Of a stretch of DNA of 64,000 nucleotides, positions 20,058 through 31,085 are shown piece by piece; the first letter of the stretch is position 1, and every line of letters starts with the position of its first letter. Below the pieces are notes generated by a model. The model made no database searches. It saw only the letters and a list, made by a program, of their open reading frames with translations, and was not told the DNA's origin. Position numbers and translations under genes: made by a program. Origin of the DNA: Megaustenia siamemsis (Eukaryota; Mollusca; Gastropoda; Stylommatophora; Ariophantidae); the NCBI GenBank assembly GCA_032433765.1, contig JAVIAB010000160.1, positions 20,468,115-20,532,114 of the forward strand, read 5' to 3'.

Positions 20058-21148
20058 TATGTCCGACACGTTCTCAGCCGATAAGTCCACGGTCTGGGCG
20101 TTGTTTTCAAAAGCCTCTCTTAAGACTGCCTTCCTCCTGGCACTTCCACACAATCTGTAAATTCCGACAGTCTCCAGACCTCTCCGCTCCACCTCAAGCA
20201 CACACTTGTGGACAAGCAATGGAATATTCAGACCGGAATGTTCTCGAAGTATAATAGTTTCCAGATCTACCCCAAACAGAGCGTTTTTCTTCATGGACGG
20301 CAAACGTTGTAAAGATATTGCTGGTTCTTTGTACAGGAGAGTCACAAAGAGAATTCCCTTCGGCTCCAGCTTGATGGCAACGTATCGTTTATGCCCGCTG
20401 TGAACGTAGCCAGGAAGCAAGATAGAACCATGGAAGCAGAGTCTGTGTTTATAGCTGGGGTCCCAGTGGTAAATAAGAAACGATGCTTCTTTAGAATCTT
20501 CAAGGTCAATGTCAAATGCTTCATCCCAGTCGAAGTTGATAGCACCAGTTCGAATCATTGTTCGAGCTTTGTTGAGGGAGTCCACAGCTACAACACAGTA
20601 CAAGTCACGAAGGCTCGTTTTGGATGACTTCAGTCCTTGTCCGGACATGATGTGAATGTTGAGCATTCCATCCAGCCCTCCAGTCCGAGTGATTTCTACT
20701 CGTTTTTTAATATCCGCCTTATAAGGCTCGAACTCGCTGTACGGTATATGTAAAGGCTTACGAGTTAGTTGGAGGTCTCGCAGTCGCGCTGTGGCTGTTC
20801 TGGGTGATATAGCCGATGGGTCTCCATGCTTGGCGAGTTGAATGGAAGTCTGTGAGGTAGATACAGACAGGCCAGCTGCTAACGACAGCGGCATGCCTCC
20901 GCCTATGCTTTCTGACCCTGACAAAGATCTGCCTGACAGATCTGGATGCGATTCGTGCTGATAGGCGCTATACATGAACGGTGGCGTTTCTGCGCTGGGG
21001 TTACGGATGAGGCGAGGCGGAATGACGGGAGTTTGAGTGGACGCTGCCCGTCGAACTGGTCCTGGTGATCCCTGTCGGGAGAGAGACTGACAGCCATACT
21101 CATCACCTGACAGACTTTCAGTCCGAGACAACGGCAATTGTCCGACTC
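20045..21148 (-). CDS. SYDE: SYDE/syd-1-type gene, large internal exon: linker, C2 domain and start of RhoGAP domain
   Basis: A 1,104-bp exon on the minus strand between acceptor TATATTCTAG (21149) and donor CAG|GTAGGTAA (20044), phase 1 at both ends, open for 367 codons. Residues 1-120 are Ser/Pro-rich and look disordered. The segment from about residue 130 (RKPLHIPYSEFEPYKADIKK) leads into a C2 domain at about 156-275 (GGLDGMLNIHIMSGQGL, then FDWDEAFDIDL, then GSILLPGYV). RhoGAP starts at about 290 (FGVDLETIILREHSGLNIP) and includes the catalytic arginine in GIYRLCGSARRK. C2 followed by RhoGAP with this linker is typical of SYDE/syd-1/RhoGAP100F, which act in presynaptic assembly in worms, flies and mammals. 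The next exon is 14339-14499. No frameshift or stop is present. Confidence 0.93.
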
Positions 21149-21300
21149 CTAGAATATACACAATATAAAGCATTAACTATAATGTACTGCGACAAGAGTA
21201 TATGTATAGACAGTGTATTGAATGATCTCTAGTGTGCTGAGATAAGAGTATACGTATCAGTGGCGTATACTGGTTTTGGGGTCTGGGCTACCGCTGATAT

Positions 21301-21561
21301 GGAGCCGCGATAGCTCAGTGGTTAGTGAACTGAACTACAAAGGACAAGGTGTAGGATTTGATCCCAACCGACGGCTTCAGGGTTCACCCAGCCTTAAATG
21401 GGTACCGGATTTTTTTGTGGGAAAGTAAAGCGGTACGGACGTAATACCGACCACTTTACCCCAAAAATCATGTGCTGAAGGTCTGTAAAATTTATGGTCA
21501 CTAACACCATATTCCCTATACGCCACTTGGCGTGACGAGGGCACTTTACTACTTTTTTATA
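21301..21561 (+). mobile_element. tRNA-derived SINE inside the hAT element
   Basis: It begins GGAGCCGCGATAGCTCAGTG with A box TAGCTCAGTGG and a B-box region GGATTTGATCCC. The body has the standard TTAAATGGGTACCGGATTTT, GTAATACCGACCAC and ATACGCCACTTGGCG, with a T-rich end. The flanks CTACCGCTGATAT (21288-21300) and CTACCGTTTATAT (21562-21574) are a 13-bp target duplication with two changes. Confidence 0.9.
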
Positions 21562-21665
21562 CTACCGTTTATATTATAAATAAAAACATACATTATATTC
21601 AGTAGGCTAACATAAAGTAATATTTTCTAATCACATCACTACATTTTAAATTACTTACTTATTTA

Positions 21666-21863
21666 GCCTATGCCACTGTACACTGGACAATATGACTACA
21701 AAACAAGTTCTACACGATTGCCCCAAGTGCACAGGCCTGTTAAGAGCAATGTGGTCCACACCCACCTCACTGGAAGAGAAACTATATGGGGCAATCGAAT
21801 CGCTTAAACAGACAGCTGACTTCATGAGGGAGTCTGGAGTCCTACTCTGATTGAGTCTTGATC

Positions 21864-21911
<48 letters not shown>
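21666..21911 (+). mobile_element. (GA)n-tailed retroposon with 13-bp TSD, inside the hAT element
   Basis: The direct repeat ACTTACTTATTTA at 21653-21665 and 21912-21924 bounds a 246-bp insertion ending in GATCGCAGAGAGAGA(GA)n. The internal text CACACGATTGCCCCAAGTGC to ACTTCATGAGGGAGTCTGGA matches 48280-48535. No A/B boxes were seen. It may be a LINE 3' end or a SINE of another origin. Confidence 0.88.
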
Positions 21912-21919
<8 letters not shown>

Positions 21920-21930
21920 ATTTATGTTAA

Positions 21931-22143
21931 TTATATCCGTCTCGTCTGGGACGAAAATATCTTGATGACTTTGCCATTACTGATGGGTTGGTTTCTAAGT
22001 TTCTGAGGGAATGATTTCTCAATGGGCATTAATGTCAAACCAGATAAGCGTTCTTGTGTCTGAGTTGAGCGACAATAAGATTTGATTCTCTTGACAGCAG
22101 AAAAAGTTCTTTCTACAGATGCTGATGCGCATAGCGTAATTAT
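21931..22143 (-). pseudogene. hAT transposase C-terminal (dimerisation) fragment
   Basis: The minus strand is open for 70 codons plus a stop, reading ASASVERTFSAVKRIKSYCR, then STQTQERLSGLTLMPIEKSF. The S-VER-FS...K-I...R..T..RL..L..L pattern is the conserved hAT C-terminal dimerisation region. Upstream homologous text (toward 22400) is in another frame, so the reading frame is broken. There is no catalytic core in the element. Confidence 0.88.
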
Positions 22144-22593
22144 AAATAGCTAAAGAAGTTCCGGTAATGAGACATAGTTTCAGTTTCACTTTATGACGAT
22201 TTTGATTGGCTAGGGCTAAAAATAACACATGAAACCACATTAGTGTAGAAGTTTCTTTGCCGTATAATTTTGACAGGAATTTTTGAATGTCAGGGTCGTT
22301 AAAACCAGGTTCAGCTAGAGGAAAAATGTACCGCTGGATAATAGAGGTTTCAATGTAGTTTCGGTTTCATTCACAAACGTTATAGTGGCCAGAGGAAAAC
22401 CTTGTTTTAATAAATGCAAATCAAAGTGAATAAATCATATTGGCCTACGAAATGTGTAATAGAATATTCGAAAATTTGTAATATAATTATGAAAAAAATA
22501 TAATAAATTTTCATTTCCTTTTGTATTTTGTTAATATGTTCAGACTACCGGCGGTAGCTGCGGTATCATAGATAATACGCCACTGATACGTAT

Positions 22594-23395
22594 AGACAGT
22601 GATTGAATGATCTCAAGTGTGCTGAAATAAGAGTATACGTATAGACAGTGTATTGCTTGATTTCTAGCGTACTGCCATAAGGGTATATGTATAGACAGTT
22701 TATGAAAGAACTATAATGTAGTGAAATAAAAAAAATATATACATAAATACTGTTATTGACAAGATCTATATTATAAATAAATTTTAGAAAAAAACATAGG
22801 TAGTGTATTACATCCTCCATAAAGCAATTTCGTATAAAAATATGCGTTATAGATAGTTTAATGCATATATTGTACGGAGATAAGAATTTACATTATAGAA
22901 GGTATATTGCATTATCAATAGTAATCTAAACTGTGCTTTCATTATTTACTTTAATTGTCCGCTTTGAAGTCCTTTTCTTTGTAACGGCTATATTTTTTTC
23001 TATTGTCTTTTTTTTATTTTATTTATTTATTTAATTTTTTTGTAACTGAGGCTGAGACTTCTAGTTTCTGCTTTCATCACTAAAATGTAAATTATTTTGT
23101 GTCACTAATTGTCGCTTTTAGCTTTAAAGTCTGTATTGACAGCATACAAGGAACACTGAACCTTCTTGTCTGGAGACCGACGAGTCTACCCCTAAACCAC
23201 TCAGCACTGTAACCTTAACAATTATCACGTGACACCACAAGTTACATTAAAAATCGTAACTATAGAGATAGAAAGCTGGAACGAAACAAAATCACATCCG
23301 CTAACTAGTACGTGATGATGATGATGATATAATGTCTTAGATACAGTCACAGCGTGAGATTCTCAATCCGGGCTTAGGAAGGCTCAAAATAGATG
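22594..23395. other. AT-rich intronic/intergenic sequence, no gene seen
   Basis: Tandem remnants to about 22720, then T-rich sequence (22985-23040) with no repeat or coding signal. Confidence 0.5.
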
Positions 23396-23399
23396 TTTC

Positions 23400-23940
23400 G
23401 TCATCGAATGGTTTAGTCTTTAATTCTGAGTTATTGAGTCAATTGCAGGTCATTACTGCACCCCGAGCATGTTCATAGGTGCTCAGATCCCCTCCTCAGC
23501 AAGTCCCGCAGTGTCTATCAACAGACGACTCCAGTTCTGTGTTGATAAGTCTTCTTACGCGCCCACTAAGTTTCTCGTGTTTGGTTTTTTTTTGTGTGCC
23601 CAACTTAACTCCCATCTCTTTCATCCGAACAAGTGACGTGGACTCATGGTTGTCGAAATCCTGTGCTCTTTCTACATCTCGCAGGGCATTGATGATGTCC
23701 GCTCGATCCATTGGTTGACCGTCCTCAACAATAGCGCAGCTAGCCAACCTGTCCGCTCTTTCATTTCCCCGTACTCCCGCATGTCATGTGACATAGACAA
23801 AGGTGAACTTATGTATTTTCGACTTCTGCAATGACTCTAACCATTGCATACGTACAGAGCTCGGCTCCACTTTTTTATCATACTCATCGAATCACTCAGC
23901 ATGCAGGCGTGGGTTTAGCCTTGTGACTCTAACCAGATGA
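23400..23940 (-). pseudogene. LINE family G: RNase H domain end and 3' UTR
   Basis: The minus strand reads LSDSMSMIKKVEPSS, then after a stop HAGVRGNERADRLASCAIVE, continuing DGQPMDRADIINALRDVERA to about 23496. HAGVxGNExAD is the RNase H motif near the C-terminus of I/Jockey-group LINE polyproteins. The 3' part (GATCTGAGCACCTATGAACATG to CGCAATAACTCA-like text) is the family end, also seen at 27540, 32057, 51744 and 60670. Stops show that it is dead. Confidence 0.8.
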
Positions 23941-24420
23941 ATTCTAATTTGCCATATCGCATTCGGGACATTCCCATATCCGCTCTGCCGCCCGTTCCAG
24001 TAACCATCGAATAGTTCGTCTATTTGTTTGGTCCTGTCCTGCACTGATTGGCCCTGCTGCGTTCTTCACAACTAATGATGCTTTCCCTGCTTACGCCCCT
24101 TTGTGGCGCCATGCTCCGCCATTCTTTTAACGTGTATCCTCTTCATCTTCTTTGTCGCCATCCTGTGAGAGGTGTTCTCTTAAAGCCCTGGCAATGCCAC
24201 ACGTGTCCAATTTTACGGTTTCCTGCATAATGGCAGACACCGCCAACCTGTCAACCTAACCCACTATCACAAACTCCCACGTGTCCGGGGCAAAATATTC
24301 CAGTTAGGTGGTCGACACGCGACATGTCGAGTAGGTGCACCCACTCCCTGCGGAGTGTGTTCTTGTCAATCCGGCAAAGCATGATTTTTATCAATCAGTC
24401 ATTATCACTGCATGTGTTGT
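23930..24420 (-). pseudogene. Second RNase H-type LINE fragment, joined upstream of the first
   Basis: The minus strand shows CPGHVGV, RLAVSAIMQETVKLDTCGIA, and later TNRRTIRWLLERAAERIWEC, a typical post-RNase H LINE C-terminus with a WECPECD end. Several stops interrupt it. It joins the RNase H part of the neighbouring copy at about 23935. Confidence 0.7.
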
Positions 24421-24429
24421 TGCATGTGT

Positions 24430-24640
24430 CATCGAGTGGTTTGCATACATTAAAGCTTCAAAACTTCAGGAATTAGTGTGAATTTGTAGTCTCAAAACAT
24501 GGTGGAGTTTGTAACAATGAAAGAGCGGATGAGCTGGAATCTTGAGGCATTGCTTGGATGCATTTTGGATGATGCTACTGCATTGAATGAGTGATGGTCA
24601 GTGAACTGCGGCAGTCTAAATCTGAGCAACGTTTGAGTGG
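24430..24640 (+). pseudogene. RNase H-type LINE crumb, plus strand
   Basis: The plus strand reads GGVCNNERADELES then a stop. This is a degraded RNase H NERAD motif in the opposite orientation to the preceding two fragments. Confidence 0.5.
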
Positions 24641-24654
24641 GACAATATATACAT

Positions 24655-25355
24655 AAGAGGGAGTTCTAGGTGTAATGTTAAGCTGTAGTGGTTGAGAAAC
24701 TATAGAAAGTTGTAGGTGTAATGTTAAGCTGTAGTGGTTGAGAAACTATAGAAAGTTGTAGGTGTAATGTTAAGCTGTAGTGGTTGAGAAAGTATAGAAA
24801 GTTGTAGGTGTAATGTTAAGCCGTAGTGGTTGAGAAACTATAGAAATTTGTAGGTGTAATGTTAAGCCGTAGTGGTTGAGAAACTATAGAAATTTGTAGG
24901 TGTAATGTTAAGCCGTAGTGGTTGAGAAACTATGGAAAGTTGTAGGTGTAAAGATACGACGCAGTGGTTGAGAAACTATAGAAAGTTGTAGGTGTAATGT
25001 TAAGCCGTAGTGGTTGAGAAACTATAGAAATTTGTAGGTGTAATGTTAAGCCGTAGTGGTTGAGAAACTATAGAAAATTGTAGGTGTAATGTTAAGCCGT
25101 AGTGGTTGAGAAACTATGGAAAGTTGTAGGTGTAATGCTACGACGCAGTGGTTGAGAAACTATAAGTTGTAGGTGTAACGTTAAGCCATAGTGGTTGAGA
25201 AACTATAAAAAGTTGTAGGTGTAATGTTACAACGCAGTGGTTGAGAAACTATAGAAAGTTGTAGGTGTAATGTTACAACGCAGTGGTTGAGAAACTATAG
25301 AAAGTTGTAGGTGTAATGTTACAACGCAGTGGTTGAGAAACTATAGAAAGTTCCA
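24655..25355. repeat. 46-bp minisatellite, about 15 units
   Basis: Unit GTAGGTGTAATGTTAAGCTG + TAGTGGTTGAGAAACTATAG + AAAGTT. Units toward the right carry TTACAACGCAGTGG in place of TTAAGCTGTAGTGG. Confidence 0.95.
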
Positions 25356-25376
25356 GGTGTATGTACAATCTAATAG

Positions 25377-25960
25377 ACTTTAGACTTTAGAACGGCATGG
25401 CGTCACTGCAAGTGAGAGGTGAGACATTTCCATATCTGCTTAGCCTCCTTTCCAGCAACCAACAAAGTGCTCATCCTGTCGTTCATACTGTTCTAGTGAA
25501 CACGTTGCGTTCTGAAAAAAAGCGAGCGGTTCATAATGTACATTTCAGGGTCGCTGTAACAGCCATTGCTTCAGCACGACCTTCATGCGCCTCGCGCCGA
25601 ATCCCTGTAGACTTTATGATGAGTGAGCGTGACCTACGAAATGCTATCCCGACAAATGAAGTGAGGCCACCACTTCGGTAAAACACTTGATTTGAACGTA
25701 GTCCAGTTGGTGACGAATTTGCAGTCGAACATAGATCAGACATCCCTCTCACAGCAAAGCCACGGCATGGTACAGTCCGTTTCACTTCAATCAATGGCCT
25801 ATCGCCTGCGGCACGTTGTCCGCGTACTGGTGCCACACGATGTTGACTTTGTGGTCAGGTTAATGCGACCGGGCTACCGCTTTCTCCGCAAACGAAAATC
25901 CAAACCAGAAAAAATCATTTGAATCACTGCAGCAAAATGCCGCCAGTCTTAAATCTGAAT
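25377..25960 (-). pseudogene. Probable LINE C-terminal fragment (RNase H group), weak
   Basis: Near 25400-25470 the minus strand carries TLCWLLERRLSRYGN-like text in shifted frames, resembling the TNRRTIRWLLERAAERIWEC end at 23930-24250. A 101-codon frame (25836-25531) includes VKRTVPCRGFAVRGMSDL and is otherwise unrecognised. Confidence 0.35.
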
Positions 25961-26039
25961 TAACTAGACGGCCATCTTGGCCCGCGTTACCAATCGGAAG
26001 TCATATACAACTAATACTACAATTAAATTGTTACTAAAT

Positions 26040-26335
26040 ACTAAGTCGCAGTGGCTGTGAAGTTAGTACGCCCGCTACTAACCAACAGACTTGTGGCTCA
26101 GTTCCCGGATGTGATAATTTTTTTCCCGACTCAGCTTTTGAGGTTCACCCAGCATGTGAAGAAAGGTACCAGAGTTAGTTTCTGGAAGGAAAAAAGATGG
26201 AGCGATGTCGCTTGATACTAACCACATAAGCACATGAGCAAGAAAATATGCCGTCGGTCATTGGAAAATTTTGGCACTAATAGCGACACTACTTGAAGCA
26301 ACGAAACAAAACCAAACGGAAATCATTTGAACGGT
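26040..26335 (+). mobile_element. Second SINE family with shared body
   Basis: The head GTCGCAGTGGCTGTGAAGTT...GTGGCTCAGTTCCCGG looks tRNA-like with a B-box-like GGCTCAGTTCC. The body GAGGTTCACCCAGC, GGTACCAGAGTT, TTCTGGAAGG, TCGCTTGATACTAACCACAT follows the order of landmarks in the main SINE (GGTTCACCCAGC, GGTACCGGATT, TTCTGGGAAAG, CGTAATACCGACCACAT) but the head differs. Target duplications were not found. Confidence 0.6.
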
Positions 26336-26499
26336 TTCTACACCTCTTTTTTATCATGAAAGGGACTAGGCACCTATATCTTTGCCTGGAGTGCAGTAAT
26401 GTCGATTCTCCATTATAATGCGAAAAAAAATGAACTTGACTACTACGAGTGTAATCTTATTTCCAAAGTTGTGCACCAATGACAGACCTTGACGCCAGA

Positions 26500-26825
26500 T
26501 TTAACAATAAGAAAAACAATCATTACCGAAATGAAATATGTTAGACGGATGACAGGAGAGCCAGAGATACAAGATAAAGAAAATGAAGAACTGAGAAAGA
26601 AAGTTATGAATTTTTTCCCCATTCAACACATAAAGAAACAAACGAGAAAATTTTTGCCCACGTGAATAAGAAAGTGCAATTAAAACACAACACAAGGAGT
26701 TTTTAATAAACGCTATGAGAACACCATACCCAGGGGCCGGCCACAGAAAATGAAGAATTGATTAGAAGCACTAGAAAACATAGCAGCAAGTGAGGTCAGT
26801 CAGAAAGGAAAAGAGAAACACGTTT
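26500..26825 (+). pseudogene. LINE family B fragment, decayed
   Basis: The plus strand retains TRRMTGEPEIQDKENEELRK, then text aligning with family B through HIKKQTRKFLPT and a final ALENIAASEVSQKGKEK-like tail. Frameshifts are present. Confidence 0.6.
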
Positions 26826-27390
26826 GGTGAATATGTTTTGTTATTGATGTGATTATATTTTTGTTTTTGTTAGCGATAGACGGACCATAACAACAAGGAT
26901 GGCGATTAGATTAGTCATTAACTCAACACAGCGAAAAAAAAAAAAAGCTAAAAAATGTAAAAAGAAAACCAAAACCAATGAAATGATCTAATGGAACAGC
27001 GACTTTAATATAAATTCCTAGAAATAAAGAAGTAACGCAAATAAAGGACACATAACCGAATGGAGAGTACAAAGCAAGAAATATTGACCCCAATGATGTG
27101 TCTCAAACCAACTAGACAGTTCTGACAGTTACCGGGAAATCTCAATTTTTCGATTGGTTGAAGTCACTTATTGCTCTTTGAATCGACTTGTCAATCTGAT
27201 GTTACTGGCACTGGTTGAGTTATATAAGTGGGTTATGTTGGCAAGTTGTGAGATTAAAGACATGGGAGGGGAAAATGCCACCGTTTAGATACGGCTGGTA
27301 CTTTAATCTAGTGTTTCTTTGGGTTAATTCCCATTGATTGTTGTGTAGTTCTGATCATTATCGGGTTGCATGTCCATTGCATTACGTTGC
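26826..27390. other. No gene seen
   Basis: AT-rich sequence with an A-run at 26935-26947. No repeat relation noticed. Confidence 0.45.
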
Positions 27391-27406
27391 TCTCAACATA
27401 GCCTGT

Positions 27407-27526
27407 CTGAGAGAATGTCTCTAGCCAGATATCCCACTTCTGTCGTCAAGTTCAAAGTGTATCTTTTAATGGCTTCAACAACCTTCTTTTTCTGTCCCTG
27501 TTTCATCTTCTTTGAGTCATGCCGTT
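27407..27526 (-). other. Unassigned short open segment interrupted by a LINE
   Basis: Read on the minus strand, the sequence on both sides of the 27540-27726 insertion can be joined conceptually across one copy of the target duplication. The part at 27407-27526 reads MKQGQKKKVVEAIKRYTLNL, then TTEVGYLARDILSDRLC and a stop. I do not recognise it. It could be an old host exon or mobile-element residue. Confidence 0.3.
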
Positions 27527-27539
27527 CATTATTGTTATT

Positions 27540-27726
27540 GAGATATTTGCGGGTCATCATCATTGCACTCCGGACATGTCCATAGGTGCTCAAATCCCTT
27601 CCTCAGACTCCAGTCCTGTGTTGGTTGATAAGTCTTCTTACACGCCCACTAAGTTTTTCATCTCTGGCTGTGCTCTTCTTAACTCCCATCTCTTTCATCC
27701 GAAGGTGTGACGTGGATTTGTGGTTC
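27540..27726 (-). mobile_element. LINE family G, short 3' insertion with 13-bp TSD
   Basis: The direct repeat CATTATTGTTATT at 27527-27539 and 27727-27739 bounds 187 bp of the family G 3' end in minus orientation (complement of TCAAATCCCTTCCTCAGACT and neighbouring text). Confidence 0.9.
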
Positions 27727-27739
27727 CATTATTGTTATT

Positions 27740-28300
27740 TCCAGCCTGCTGTGTTTTTTTTTGTACAAGCAACACTATCAGCGCTGTCCGTGCTCTTTCC
27801 ATGGCCAGGCTTATTTGCCGACGACCCATATTCTTGCAATCACATACATAAACGACAAATTGTCGTCCTATAATGCATAGAGTGATATGGTTATAGACCG
27901 ATGCTCAGTGCGTTTTTCATCAAAGTACACGTTGAGTTGCATTAATCGACTTATTTCCACTAAATTTGAAAACGATGTCAGAACGCACTTCCATTGTAGA
28001 TTTGCGCACATTAAAATTGACGTGTCTGCTCCATTTGACATTCCATTATTTTTTTCTTGAACCGAAGACAGCACGAGTCTGCTTTACACAGCAGTTAAAA
28101 GCACACAGACATAAACATGAACATAACAAAATAGTGCGAAAACAAACTGATAGCGTGATACATGCCGCACCTCAAAGAACTGGTGTAACAGTAGCCGACT
28201 GATCATCGCATGTTTAGATATATTTCTAGAAGGTCATCCTTCTTTCTTGTTTGTTCTACTCTGTATGGGATTCTATGCATCAATTTGCACTTATTTGTAA
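27740..28300. other. No gene seen
   Basis: Unique sequence; the short open frames are unsupported. Confidence 0.4.
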
Positions 28301-28309
28301 AAGTAAAAA

Positions 28310-28518
28310 AAGTAAAGAGCCTCCGTCACGCCAAGTGGCGTATAAGGAATATGGTGTTAATGACCATACATTTGAGACCTTCAGCACATGATTTTTGGGG
28401 TAATGTGGTCGGTATTACACCCGCGTCGCTTTACTTTCCCAGAAAAAAAATCCGGTACCCATTAAAGTCTGAGTGAACCGGAGCCGTCGATTGGGATTGA
28501 ACCCTACCTCTTGTCCTT

Positions 28519-28520
<2 letters not shown>
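28310..28520 (-). mobile_element. tRNA-derived SINE, head replaced by microsatellite
   Basis: The reverse complement contains the SINE from the B box (GGTTCAATCCC) through the body to GCCACTTGGCGTGACGGAGG. The A-box part is missing: immediately after GTCCTTTG the sequence becomes (AT)n at 28521. Confidence 0.88.

Positions 28521-28597
<77 letters not shown>
28521..28597. repeat. (AT)n microsatellite
   Basis: About 77 bp of AT dinucleotide abutting the truncated SINE. Confidence 0.95.
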
Positions 28598-28598
<1 letters not shown>

Positions 28599-28829
28599 AA
28601 CTTATTTTTCCCAGTTCTTCATTCTTAATTATTTTTAATACGCTTGTATCTCATGGATCCTTTGAGCGGAACAACAGCATAAATTACAAATTGTGGAGAT
28701 GAAATATTGTCGTAGTGTTTTGAACATCTTTTACTTGGGTCTTTTCATGAATAAAAAAGTTAGCCATAGGAAACAACAAGGAATCGATGCATGTGGTGAT
28801 CTTTTGACTATTGTGAAGAAACGCATGAT

Positions 28830-29060
28830 GACATTGTTTGGCCAGGTATCTTGATCGTCTGGAGTAAAGACCATTATGCAGCGAAATGAAAGGAGAAAGG
28901 AGTGGTAGATAGGGAAACAGATGGGAAAGAAAGCATGAAAACATTAAAGAATGGATATGCCCTGGATTTGCAGAGAGCCACAGAATGATTACAGATAGAG
29001 ATCAAAGAAGAAGGTTGATGACGTCTGTTGTTATCCAACGACCCTCAGGTTACGCGATGG
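28830..29060 (+). pseudogene. LINE C-terminal remnant, unassigned family
   Basis: The plus strand contains IKEWICPGFAESHRMITDRD followed by QRRRLMTSVVIQRPSGYAM. The 'EW-G-...DRD-WR-LV' arrangement is characteristic of RTE-like LINE ends. Frames before this are broken. Confidence 0.5.
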
Positions 29061-29334
29061 TGGAGGAGGAAGTTCACTGGACATCTGATCATGTCCTTCA
29101 CGTCTCAGAAGGCCTGAGTTTTTTTTTTCTGTTTTTTTTTTTAAATTCTGATTTACACAGGTTACCAGCCTGGTGAAAGTCTTCAGAAAAAGGAAAAAAA
29201 ACACATCCACCATCTTTGATGGTCGTTGTTCGTGTCTGATCCTCCCTAGACCAGACCTTCTCTGGGTGCCAGTAACGATGTCTAAGATTGTTCTGTGTTC
29301 TAGCTGTCCTATTTAGAGAACAGACAATTCAGAT

Positions 29335-30905
29335 GCTGTCTCATGGTTCTGTCACAGATTAACATGCCAATGTATCATGGTTCTGTCACAGATTAATATG
29401 CCAATGTATCATGGTTCTGTCACAGATTAACATGCCAATGTATCATGGTTCTGTCACAGATTAACATGCCAATGTATCATGGTTCTGTCACAGATTAATA
29501 TGCCAATGTATCATGGTTCTGTCACAGATTAACATGCCAATGTATCATGGTTCTGTCACAGATTAACATGCCAATGTATCATGGTTCTGTCACAGATTAA
29601 TATGCCAATGTCTCATGGTTCTGTCACAGATTAACATGCCAATTTCTCATAGTGCTATCAGAGATTAACATGCCACTTTCTCATGGTGCTATCAGAAATT
29701 AACATGCCAATGTCTCATGGTTCTGTCACAGATTAACATGCCAATTTCTCATGGTGCTATCAGAGATTAACATGCCAATGTCTCATGGTTCTGTCACAGA
29801 TTAACATGCCAATGTCTCATAATTATGTCACTGATTAACATGCCAATGTCTCATAATTCTGTCACATATTAACATGCCAATGTCTCATAATTCTGTCACT
29901 GATTAACATGCCAATGTCTCATAATTCTGCCACAGATTAACATGCCAATGTCTTATGGTTCTGTCACAGATTAACATGCCAATGTCTCATAATTCTGTCA
30001 GAGATTAACATGCCAATGTCTTATGGTTCCGTCACAGATTAACATGCCAATGTCTCATAATTCTGTCACAGATTAACATGCCAATGTCTTATGGTTCTGT
30101 CACAGATTAACATGCCAATGTCTCATAATTCTGTCAGAGATTAACATGCCAATGTCTTATGGTTCCGTCACAGATTAACATGCCAATGTCTCATAATTCT
30201 GTCACAGATTAACATGCCAATGTCTTATGGTTCTGTCACAGATTAACATGCCAATGTCTCATAATTCTGTCACAGATTAACATGCCAATGTCTCATAATT
30301 CTGTCACAGATTAACATGCCAATGTCTTATGGTTCTGTCACAGATTAACATGCCAATGTCTCATAATTCTGTCACAGATTAACATGCCAATGTCTTATGG
30401 TTCCGTGACAGATTAACATGCCAATGTCTCATAATTCTGTCACAGATTAACATGCCAATGTCTTATGGTTCCGTCACAGATTAAAATGCCAATGTCTCAT
30501 AATTCTGTCACAGATTAACATGCCAATGTCTTATGGTTCCGTCACAGATTAACATGCCAATGTCTCATAATTCTGTCACAGATTAACATGCCAATGTCTT
30601 ATGGTTCCGTCACAGATTAACATGCCAATGTTTTATGGTTCCGTCACAGATTAACATGCCAATGTCTCATAATTCTGTCACAGATTAACATGCCAATGTC
30701 TTATGGTTCCGTCACAGATTAACATGCCAATGTCTCATAATTCTGTCACAGATTAACATGCCAATGTCTTATGGTTCCGTCACAGATTAACATGCCAATG
30801 TTTTATGGTTCCGTCACAGATTAACACGCCAATGTCTCATAGTTCTGTCACAGATTAACATGCCAATGTCTTATGGTTCCGTCACAGATTAACACGCCAA
30901 TTTCA
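29335..30905. repeat. 34-bp minisatellite, about 46 units
   Basis: Unit TCATGGTTCTGTCACAGATT + AACATGCCAATGTA/TC. Two unit types (CATGGTTCTG and CATAATTCTG) alternate from about 29960, giving a 68-bp higher-order period. Confidence 0.95.
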
Positions 30906-31085
30906 TCATATCAAAGCCGTGGTATCATAATCTATTATATCTTGCTTGAAGTCCTAAAATAGTAAAACCTTTCTTCCCCTTCCTGGTTGGACGATGAGTG
31001 GCGAGAATGTGGAAGATTGTATGCCCTGGTGTGTCTGCTTCTAATATTCTGCATGACGGATTTTAATGTCTCGTATGTGAAATGT

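Larger units (their letters stand above)
21258..22585 (-). mobile_element. hAT-superfamily DNA transposon, internally deleted
   Basis: The ends are CAGTGGCGTAT...ATACGCCACTG, with further inverted similarity inward (CTACCG-T / CGGTAG). The flanks are identical 8-bp duplications ATACGTAT (21250-21257, 22586-22593), the diagnostic hAT target size. The inner minus strand keeps the transposase dimerisation end. At 1,328 bp, including two retroposon insertions, it lacks most of the transposase and must be non-autonomous. Confidence 0.92.
21178..22720. repeat. ~60-70-bp tandem repeat interrupted by the hAT element
   Basis: Units of the type GAGTATACGTATAGACAGTG + TATTGAATGATCTCTAGTGT + GCTGAGATAA occur at 21190-21257 and again at 22586-22710, on either side of the hAT insertion at 21258-22585. 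Confidence 0.75.
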
